A stretch of DNA of 64,000 nt. Source: Pegoplata infirma (lineage: Eukaryota; Arthropoda; Insecta; Diptera; Anthomyiidae). The stretch spans positions 96,869,550 through 96,933,549 of the forward strand of contig OY992536.1 in NCBI GenBank assembly GCA_963921195.1. The letters run 5' to 3'. Made by a program: the position numbers and the translations under genes. Shown piece after piece: positions 55,799 through 64,000 of the stretch (its first letter is position 1; every line of letters begins with the position of its first letter). Under the pieces are notes generated by a model. That model was not told the DNA's origin. It searched no databases and worked only from the letters and a program-made list of their open reading frames with translations.

Positions 55799-56526
55799 TA
55801 TACCCTCCAACTACAGTATGGGGGTATACTCACTTTGTCATTCCGTGTGTAACGCATCGAAATATCGGTCTAGGACCCCATAAAGTATATATATTATTGA
55901 TCAGTGATCGATTCTAAGACATTCTAGCGATGTCCGTCTGTCCGTCCGTCCGTCCGTCCGTCCGTCCGTCTGTCCGTCCGTCCGTCCGTCTGTGGAGGAC
56001 ACGATACAGTCCAAAATAAAAGTGATAGACTCCTGAAATTTGGCACATACATGTCTTATGTTCATAGGCTGGTTAAGTTCGGAGATGGGCAAAATCGGAC
56101 CAGGGGGGGAAAAGTTCCCCCTTGAAGAACTAAACCAACCTCTGAAAAATATCATATTTTTACATAATTTTTTGTGTTTTTGTTTAACAAATCCAAAATT
56201 TTTATGCTACAAGAAGTTCAAGGTCCTGCATTTGGACCCACAGAATTAGAAAATATAGTTTTACGGTCCGCCCCCCCCCCTTTTATGGGCGTGGAAGAAT
56301 TTTTTTTTTATATAATGATAAATTTGTATTTCTTTAGTGCAAAAAGCATAAGAATTATTTTTTTTTAACACTTATTCGAGAGGAATTGTGCCCCCCAATT
56401 ACCACTACCAACCCCCCCCCCACCAAAAAAAAAAGAAGACGCCCCTGCAATTTTTTTTTTTTATTTATTTGCATGTTGGAGGGTATAAAAGATTCGACAC
56501 AGCCGAATTTAACACTCTTACTTGTT
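55799..56526 (+). mobile_element. Helentron-like repeat, family 1b
   Basis: Starts 'ataccctccaactacagtatgg', with 'gtcattccg', 'gaccccataaag', the GTCY microsatellite (55929-55992), and ends 'ttggagggtataaaagattc', stem-loop 'ttcgacacagccgaa' and 'cttacttgttttt'. A poly-C run (56268-56280) and a second (56409-56421) are notable. Sisters at 58577 and 59248. Confidence 0.85.
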
Positions 56527-57763
56527 TTTAACTAAAAATGCTTTTAATTTTAATTTAACACTAAAAATTAATTTTATAAGAAAGAAAAAATTGATTTTAA
56601 AATGAATATTATCTATTTTAAACAAGATACATTTTATATTGTCATCCGTCTTCATAATTTTTTTTAAACAAATTTTACATGTTTTGTTATCTTGAAATTA
56701 ACTTTTTTTCTATTTGGAAATAAAAGAAAACTACTGTTAAGAAAAAAAAAATTGGATTGAAATTTCCTTCATATAAAATCAGTTCATTTAAATCATTTCT
56801 TTGTTTTTAAGTTTCAAAAAGCCGCCTTTTTTCTAACACTAAAACTAACAAATATTTCTTGATTCTCTTTCGCCTAACTATTAATTTAAGAAAAAAAAAT
56901 ACCGAAAAAATCATAAAATACGGTTTTTAATATTTTCTAAATGTCTGGTTCCACATAATAACTTTTAATCAAGGCGTTGAAAAATTAGCCACTTAATCCC
57001 TTTAATTAATTCATTTAAATTGATAGATTTTTCTGTTTAACTAACTAGGCTTTAAAATCGGCCTACTTAGATAAACTAAGTCAGTTAAAAACATGTTATT
57101 ATAAAACCGAAATGGCTTAAAAAGCTTAACTTTATTATTTATTTTGTTAACTAATTAATAGACTAGTTATTGTCTTAAAAAGATTAATCAAAATTCACTT
57201 GTTTTCAAATTTTGTATAAAAAAAACTCTATAAAAGTGGTTGTAGTATATTTTTCATGCCTCTTTGATTTTGTTGGCGTTTGTGTTAGATTTTAAAGTGT
57301 TGAAAATTATACAAAATGAGTGAAGAAAAAACAGAAATTATCAATTAATTCGTTTTGCCTCATAAAGTTGCAGATTTGTCACAAATTATTTACATAGTTT
57401 TATATTGATTTGGTATTTTGTATAATTTTTTGTTTTTAGTTATTTAAAGTTTGTGTCTTAAGTCTTTCGTTATTTGATAGACTTAAGCAAGAAACTTGAA
57501 ATTTTTGGAGTTTAAAAAATAACGCTCACTTGTCAATGTTTCTTGGTTTAAAGAAAAAGTATTTTTTATCTGATTTTTACAAAAAGTCATCAATCTGATT
57601 TAGATGAAATTTTTACTATTTTTAGAGGGGCATAGGAAAATGCTCTAAAACCTTTAAATTAATAATATAGTTAAGTGTAAAAACACTCCTTTAGTATGAC
57701 AACTCTCTTTTAAGTAAAATGTAAATTAAAATGGGTCCTCAACATCGCCCTCACCATTTTGTT
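56527..57763. other. no gene recognised
   Basis: Very AT-rich sequence without recognisable repeats, RNA genes or coding motifs. Confidence 0.4.
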
Positions 57764-58576
57764 TATATATAATAATCGGCGTAGCCGAATGTACCTTGTT
57801 TTGCGTTTAATTACACAGCTCAACAAGAAAATGCGTATTGGATTCTGGTTAGTGATTTGGATAGTGTCTGTTGCGCTGATTCCAAATCCGGAGGCCAAAT
57901 TTGTCTATCACGTCAGGATTTTAAGTAATTCGCGGTTAAAGTGCCAAAAAAGGGTATTTTTGACCCTTTTTAAAAGATGCTGACATGTAAATTACTTGGT
58001 ATCAAGCTCATTCGAAAGCCTGTAATTTTCTTTAGAACAACATGTTCTAAAAATTTTAATTTTCTAAAATGGTAAAAAAAATCATTAGCAAAAACCTTCC
58101 ATTTTTTCAATATTTAGTTTATTTACACAGTGTTTTTTTAACAAATTTCCATACAAATTCATACGTAAATTTTAGATTTAAAGCACTTGTGGCTAATGAT
58201 TTTTTTACCATTTTGGAAAATAAAATTTCAAGAAGATTTGATCTTGTCTGAAAGAGAAAATTACACACTTTCGAATGAGCTTGATACCAAGTCATTTGCA
58301 TGTCATGATCTTATTATATAGGCGTTCAAAAATGGTCAAAATGGGCCCTTTTTGACACTTTAACCGCGATTTTCTCAAAATTGTGACGTGATAGAAAAAT
58401 TTGAGTGACCGTTTTGGAATCGGGGCACCAAACCCTATCAAATTTTTTTGGTTTCATCCAAAACGCATCGACAAACCTCAGATTTGTAGAGCGGTGTTAT
58501 CGATTAAATTGAAAACAAATAAGAGAGTTAAATTCGGCAGTGCCCAATTTTTTAACCCACAAACAAATTAAAAAAA
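57764..58576. repeat. imperfect palindrome (arms ~57845-58060 and ~58255-58465)
   Basis: 'Gcggttaaagtg' near 57935 pairs with 'cactttaaccgcg' near 58360, 'tatcacgtca' with 'tgacgtgata', and 'ttggtatcaagctcattcg' (57997) with 'cgaatgagcttgataccaa' (58275). Outer words 'ggcgtagccgaatgt' (57779) and 'ttaaattcggcagtgcc' (58530) recall the stem-loop of Helentron-like family 1, so the palindrome may be a MITE set in decayed Helentron-like sequence. Confidence 0.7.
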
Positions 58577-59137
58577 ACAAGTGAGAGTGTTACATTCGGC
58601 TGTGCCGAATCTTTTATACCCTCCAAAATGTAAAAAAAAAAAACAATATAAAAAAAAATCCAGGGGCGTCTTTTTTTTGGGGGGGGGAAGCGTTGGTGGG
58701 AGACGTTAGGGGCACCTTCCCCTTGCGATTTTGAACTTCTTTTGGGATAAGAATAATGCATTTGCTTAGCAAAAGTACACAAAAACCCTTCCAAAAATGC
58801 GGGTTTTCGTAGGTTGGTTTAGTTCTCCAAGGGGGAACTTTTTTCCCCTTGGTCCGATTTTTCCCATTTCCGAACTTAACCTGCCTAGGTATATAAGACA
58901 TATTCGTGCCAAACTTTGGAAGTCTAGCTCTTTTATTTTGGACTGTATCGTGTCTTCTACAGACGGACAGACGGACAGACGGACAGACGGACGGACGGAC
59001 ATCGCTAGAATGTCTTAGAATCGATCACTGATCAATAAAATATATACTTTATTGGGTCCTAGACCGATATTACGATGCGTTACACACGGAATGACAAAGT
59101 GAGTATACCCCCATACTGTGGTTGGAGGGTATAAAAA
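58577..59137 (-). mobile_element. Helentron-like repeat, family 1b, reverse
   Basis: Starts ACAAGTGAGAGTG, stem-loop 'ttcggctgtgccgaa', 'ttataccctcc', a poly-G run at 58680, RGAC microsatellite (58966-59003), and ends 'cccatactgtggttggaggg'. Close relative of 55799-56526 in opposite orientation. Confidence 0.85.
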
Positions 59138-59247
59138 TCAGGTGCATTTTTTTATGGTTTCGGCGGGGAACTAGAGGACACCTCCCACTCGTAAAAGTTG
59201 TTTACTAATTCATAAATATGCTTTTTGCATTAAATTTATACATTATT

Positions 59248-60676
59248 CTACCCTCCAACCAACAGTATGGGGGTTAGGGTGGGTCGATGAAATGCATATT
59301 TGCGAATCTCGTTAACTAATAGCAAAAACTCGACGCGCATTTTCGAGCTGATAACGGGAAAAATCATGAAAAAATTTTAGGAGGGTACTTTTAGGCCTCT
59401 ACAAGCGTTTTAGTTCGCGGTTTTTGGAAAAAAAATATTTGTTTTAATTTTTTAAAAATATTTTAAAAATTAAGTAAAATAATGCTTATTACGAAACAAG
59501 TTCCAAAAAAAATTTATCTTGCCAATTTTAGCCCGTGGATGCATTTTTATACACAGGAAAGTTCGATTTATATATATAAAAAAAAATATTTTTTGTTTCA
59601 TAATAGCACTCAAATGGTGCATAAGGTCAAATTAAGAACATGAATGATAAAAATAAAAAAATTCCGGGTATTTATAACAATCCGCAAGTGCAAAAAATTC
59701 GCAAGTACCAAAAAAATTAAAAAATTGGTATCAAATTTTTGGTACTTTCGAATTTTTTGCACTTGTGGATTGTTATAAATAGCCACCAATTTGTTTTGTT
59801 TTTTTTTATCATTTTCTTAAAACGCTTTATTTTACCAAAATTTTGATACCCATTTTTAATATTTTTGTAATTTGCGAATTTTTTGCACTTGTGGATTGCT
59901 ATTAATACCCGGAATATTTGTATTTTTATCATTCATGTTCTTAAATCGGCCTTATGCACCATTTGAGTGCTTTTATGAAATCAAAAATATTTTTTTTATA
60001 TATATAAATCGAACTTTCCTGGGTATAAAAATGCATCCACGGGCTAAAATTGGCGAGATAAATTTGTTTTGGAACTTGTTTCGTAATGAGCATTATTTTA
60101 CTTAATTTTTAAAATATTTTTAAAAAATTAAAAAAAATATTTTTTTCCAAAAACCGCGAACTAAAACCGCTTGTAGAGGCCTAAAAGTACCCTCCTAAAT
60201 TTTTTTCATGATTTTCCCGTTATCAGCTCGAAAATGCGAGTCGAGTTTTTGCTATTAGTTAACGAGATTCGCAAATATGCATTTCATCGACCCACCCTAA
60301 TGGGGGTATACTCACTTTGTCATTCCGTGTGTAACGCATCGAAATATCGGTCTCGGACATTCTAGCGATGTTCGTCCGTCCGTCTGTCCGTCTGTAGAAG
60401 ACATCGGACCAAGGGAAAAAAGTTCCCCCTTGGAGATCTAAACCAACCTATGAAAAAATAGCATTTTTTGCAGTGTTTTTTGTACTTTTTCTAAGCAAAT
60501 GCAACATTCTTATCTCAGAAGAAGTTCAAAATCGCAAGGAGAAGGTGCCCCCTAACGTCTCCCACCAACCCCCTCCCCAAAAAAAAGACGCCCCTGATTT
60601 TTTTTAATATTTTTTTTTTACATTTTGAAGGGTATTAAAGATTCGGCACAGCCGAATGTAACGCTCTCACTTGTTT
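59248..60676 (+). mobile_element. Helentron-like repeat, family 1b, split by a palindromic hAT
   Basis: Left terminus 'ctaccctccaaccaacagta' (59248-59274) continues after the insertion at 60308 with 'atactcactttgtcattccg', a short GTCY run (60373-60394), and ends 'ttcggcacagccgaa' and 'ctcacttgttt'. The microsatellite is much shorter than in the sister copies, and a block after 'ggtct' is missing. Confidence 0.85.
59275..60299. mobile_element. palindromic hAT foldback, 1025 bp, TSD atgggggt
   Basis: Starts TAGGGTGGGTCGATGAAATG, ends with the exact complement, and is flanked by atgggggt (59267-59274, 60300-60307). The two halves mirror each other almost base for base around a centre near 59790, so a transcript would fold into a ~500-bp hairpin. 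No coding. Confidence 0.93.
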
Positions 60677-60771
60677 AAACTATTTTTTTATAACCATTGG
60701 TGCTGACCAAAGAAAATTTCGTTTGTCAAAGTGCATCTGCAAAAAAAAAACATCATATATCATAAAAATTG

Positions 60772-60987
60772 GGGGCCCCTGTAGGTTAGTTGGTAGCGTG
60801 CTAGCCTATGAAACAGGGGGTCGTGTGTTCGATTCCCACAAAAACCCTTGGTCGATTTCGCTACAACGAGACGACGGTCATTGTTACCAGTTCTCATGAA
60901 GGTTAAAATTATTAAAAATGATTTGTAATTAAAATTGGAAAAATAAAATAAAAAACTGATCATTGGACCAAAAAAAATTATTGGACC
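60772..60987 (+). mobile_element. tRNA-derived SINE, 216 bp, TSD atcataaaaattg
   Basis: The head (60772-60846) has an A box TAGGTTAGTTGG and a B box GTTCGATTCC at tRNA spacing. The body is unrelated to a tRNA and the tail is A-rich with 'ttggacc' words. A 13-bp duplication atcataaaaattg flanks it (60759-60771, 60988-61000), which fits LINE-mediated retrotransposition. It differs from the SINE at 8204. Confidence 0.88.
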
Positions 60988-61121
60988 ATCATAAAAATTG
61001 TTCATTTGTTGAACAAATATACAAAAAGCATTTAAAATAATTTGTTTTTTTTAGTGTAAAAGGCAGAACCTTTTACCCTCTGTCCCTATTTGGAGCATTT
61101 ACGAACTTGAACCAACCAGTA

Positions 61122-61200
61122 CACTGTGGGCCAGGATTTCCATTTTTTTTGTCCAACAAGGGCTGTAAGGCAACACATATATGGGTGAAATAAAAAATGT
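61122..61200. mobile_element. Transib-like left end, partner end not found
   Basis: CACTGTGGGCCAGGATTTCC followed by 'aaggctgtaaggcaa'-like sequence matches the left end of the element at 10381-12325. No second end was found before 64000, so the element is truncated or runs outside the window. Confidence 0.7.
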
Positions 61201-61821
61201 CAGTGTTTTTGAGCCAAAATTGTACAAACAAAAAATTTTAATTTTTGGTGAATTTTTTTATTAAAATCGATATGTTACATCACTACTAATATAACAATAA
61301 AAAATCTCTTCTACAAATTGTTTCAAACAAATTTTATCGATAATTTTATGATTTTTTTGGTGACGGAGTTTACATTCACCTTAGAAAAATACATTAAATT
61401 TTTTGAATTTTCTTTAAAAACATTTTATTGTAATTTGAAACACTTATTTATGTAATTGCTAACAATTTTTTTAATTAGGATTTTTTTCTGGTTTTTGTTA
61501 TTAAAGATTTTACAATTATTTTTTTTTTTAATTTTAATAATAGATTTTTCTAAGGAAAAGTTGACGGAGTTTACAGAGACGGAGTTTACATTTCGTCACT
61601 TTTTGCCCTTTTTTTCGAAAACTATTTGTCGGAAATTGGTTTCCGAAAAAAAATCATTAGATGTCAAATAGATACGTCAAAATATGACGATATTTCAGAT
61701 ACACGCTAAGTAGTTTTGTTGTAAACGTGGAGGCGGAGTTTACAGCATTTTTCGATTTTTCATTTATGAATTATGTTTTTATACCAGGAAATTAATATGC
61801 AATGAGCAAACTTGAAACCAC
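61201..61821. other. AT-rich, with repeated 'acggagtttaca' words
   Basis: The word 'cggagtttaca' occurs near 61364, 61564, 61579 and 61733. It may be interior sequence of the Transib-like element. No gene recognised. Confidence 0.45.
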
Positions 61822-61825
61822 CCAG

Positions 61826-62498
61826 CAAAAAAAGAGCTTACCATTCACTACAAAATTCACCACAACTTATGAACCAGATGTACTTCTTCTTCAGCTGAAA
61901 CACTGATGAATTTTATATGGGCGTGACACACAATATCACTAGTGTTTAGTATGTACATATATATTAACATCTTTATCACAACTTCTGAAGTAGTGATCGG
62001 GATGTTAATATAACTTGACCTTTTGGAAGTGCTTTTTTCATCACTTCTTTAGAAGTATATATTTCTTGGCATTTTGGATGTGATTATGTAATTTTTATAT
62101 GGTGATTTAGAAGTGATTTTTTCATCACTTCTTGATAAGTACATATTTCATGACTTTTTGGGATTGATTTTAAGAGTTTTTTTTTTTAGTATTTACACTA
62201 ATATTAATTAAAACCAAAACGATATTTTTAACAATGTATAATATTTATTATGTAATATTTAGACTTGAAATTGTTAAGATTAAATCGATGTTTTTAATAA
62301 TTTAGTTTAGCTAATAGGAATTATTAATTAAATGTGGATGTATATATTTTTCTAATAGTTTTTCATGCGCTTAATCCGAATCTGGCCTTAGAAGTGATTT
62401 ATCTTATTTTGAGATATTTAGATTTTCGATCGACAGTACTGCATAAACTCAGATATTCGCAATGTTCGGGACCTTATAAAAGCGAGAATTATTTTATG
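61826..62498. other. CCCAGCAAAA end and AT-rich sequence, no gene
   Basis: CCCAGCAAAAAAAGAGC at about 61826 matches the start of the element end at 21804, but no second end is present. 'Gaagtgat' and 'tcacttct' words recur in 61990-62150. No coding motifs in 62150-62498. Confidence 0.4.
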
Positions 62499-62506
62499 AT
62501 GTATAA

Positions 62507-63963
62507 TAGCATGTCCCGAAATCAGGAAATTTTGGAATTTCTTTAGGTAAGGCGACCAGATTTTGAAAATAAAAATAGAGGACATCAAGAAAAAAAGTTA
62601 TTCGAATTCAACATTTTTTACATATTTTATAGATAAATTTACATTCACATAAATGACCGCGAGTACCACCGATCGGTGGTCAACACCTTTTTAACGATGT
62701 ATTAGAAGTGAAAAGCATCAAAAAATTAACATAAACATCTCATTATATCGAGTCTGTGGTTAGTTTTTCAAAATCATTTATTGCAGAAAAAATTTACCGA
62801 ATTTTTTATTCATGAAAAATACAAGTTTTGGACCCTTTTTGACGCGGTTTAGCTCACGATAGATTATCGATAGAACCCAAATATTTTGCGAATCATCATA
62901 AAAATGTCAAAGTTAATTTCCAGGGGGTTCAACTTTAACATTATTTTTTACCCATATAAGGTGAGTCAGTCTAATACACGTCCATACAACAAGTTGTACA
63001 ACGCTACTGCATGTGTATGACCACTTTTAAAGAAAATTCAGTATGAGTATGAACAGATCAAGCACGGTGACCGCCGTGAAATAAATTTTGTTTTAATTTT
63101 TAAAACTAAAAACACGCATTGATCATACTTTTAAAAATAAAGAGGACAAAGAGGACAGAATTTGAAAAAAGAGTACAAAAAGAGGACACAAATTTTATAG
63201 AGTACAGCAAGTTAAAATAGAGTATTGTCCTCTAAAAAAGAGTACGTATGGTCACCTTACTTTAGGGCATACCCCCAGAACGATGCTTATTGAAGAGCTG
63301 ATTACGAGAAAAATAATTAAAAAATTGTTGGAGGTCATTTCAGGGCGCAACCAGCGCTTAAAGTTTGCATCCGTGGTGCATTTGGTAAAAAAAAAATATT
63401 TTTTTTATTTTTAAAATTGGTGCCAAAAGTTTCGTTAGGTAGAGTACATTCAGGAAAAAATATTTATAAAGTTTTCGTGGAGCAATTTTGGTCCAGCGCA
63501 ACGTTTTGAAACTTCGAAGACGCTTTATTTATTACATATTTTTTTAAGTTTTTTTAAAAAAACAGCTTTTTATACAAAGGCTTGAACATAAACTTCGTTT
63601 TATACAAAATCTTAAAAGAACTCTTGCAAACTCCGGTTTTCACAAAAACTTAAAAAAATATATAATAAATTACACGTTTTCAAAATTTCAAAACGTTGTG
63701 CTGGACCAAATTTGCTCCATGAAAACTTTATAAATATTTTTTCCAAAATGCACTCTACCTAACGAAACTTTTGACACCAATTTGAAAAATAAAAAAAAAA
63801 ATATTTTTTTTCGCCAAATGCACTACGGATGCAAACTTTAAGCGCTGGTTGCGCCCTGAAGATGACCTCTAAAAAATTTTTTAATTTTTTCCCCGTAATC
63901 AGCTCTTTACTAAGCATCATTCTAGGGGTATGCCCTAAAATTTTCCATTTTCGGGACACGCTA
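62507..63963. mobile_element. hAT foldback, TSD atgtataa, split by another hAT
   Basis: Starts TAGCATGTCCCGAAA, ends TTTCGGGACACGCTA, flanked by exact atgtataa copies (62499-62506, 63964-63971). Arms mirror each other ('gggcataccccc' 63265 with 'aggggtatgccc' 63926; 'gcaaccagcgcttaaag' 63345 with 'ctttaagcgctggttgc' 63836), with the centre near 63600. The hAT at 62548-63259 lies in the left arm. Confidence 0.9.
62548..63259. mobile_element. hAT MITE, 712 bp, TSD ctttagg
   Basis: Starts TAAGGCGACCAGA and ends ATGGTCACCTTAC, imperfect inverted repeats. ctttagg is duplicated (62541-62547, 63260-63266), probably an 8-bp duplication with one change. Subterminal 'agaggaca' words stand at both ends. 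Nested in the foldback at 62507-63963. Confidence 0.82.
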
Positions 63964-64000
63964 ATGTATAATTAGTTCAGCACATCTAAAAATACTTCAC

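Noticed and set aside
55929..55992. Long GTCY microsatellite as an independent repeat
   Set aside because: It is an integral part of every Helentron-like copy here and is described with them.
60772..60846. Apparent tRNA gene
   Set aside because: Head of a 216-bp SINE with a 13-bp target duplication. The acceptor stem does not close as in a real tRNA.

Overview
This window looks like intergenic or intronic DNA from a higher (schizophoran, probably calyptrate) fly. The evidence is the strong AT bias, a 164-nt U1 snRNA gene of Drosophila type with a PSEA-like promoter, RNase-H-bearing LINEs, and abundant repeats that start with ACAAGTAAG and carry GTCY/RGAC microsatellites (the mini-me / DINE-like, Helentron-like type common in Diptera). 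No intact host protein gene was found. Almost all the sequence is transposable elements inserted into one another, and many element ends can be fixed exactly because the target-site duplications (TSDs) are still readable.

Layout. 1-690: end of an RTE/CR1-like LINE on the minus strand. 719-6242: a long foldback interrupted by a hAT foldback (2622-6109), itself interrupted by a hAT MITE (3636-4274). 7270-14040: a decayed plus-strand LINE split by a tRNA-SINE, a hAT, a Transib-like element and a MITE. 14648-15121: an unidentified decayed coding stretch (minus). 15660-18120: a second copy of the same LINE family (minus). 18220-18786: a MULE-like MITE. 18859-42032: one Helentron-like repeat swollen to about 23 kb by a stack of nested insertions: a CCCAGCA-ended element, then hAT, then hAT, then Helitron, then LINE, then a Helentron-like repeat and a MITE. 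A 36-bp palindromic satellite and several other MITEs and foldbacks lie in the same stack. 42092-42414: a possible exon of an acidic protein. 43441-45153: hAT with a nested Helentron-like repeat. 45512-45675: U1 snRNA (minus). 46166-48410: Helentron-like family 2 with two insertions. 48913-54966: a 6-kb DNA transposon with 666-bp terminal inverted repeats and a nearly intact DDE-type transposase gene that I cannot place in a named superfamily. 55799-60676: three Helentron-like repeats, one containing a palindromic hAT. 60772-60987: second tRNA-SINE. 61122-64000: one Transib-like end, short repeats and two nested hAT elements.

Functional content. The best coding candidate is the 706-codon transposase at 50821-53049, with one intron and a one-base slip in an A10 tract. 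The U1 snRNA gene is the only likely host gene. The autonomous partners of the many non-autonomous hAT, Transib-like, Helitron and Helentron-like elements are not in the window. All family assignments come from reading motifs, ends and TSDs by eye; no database search was run.
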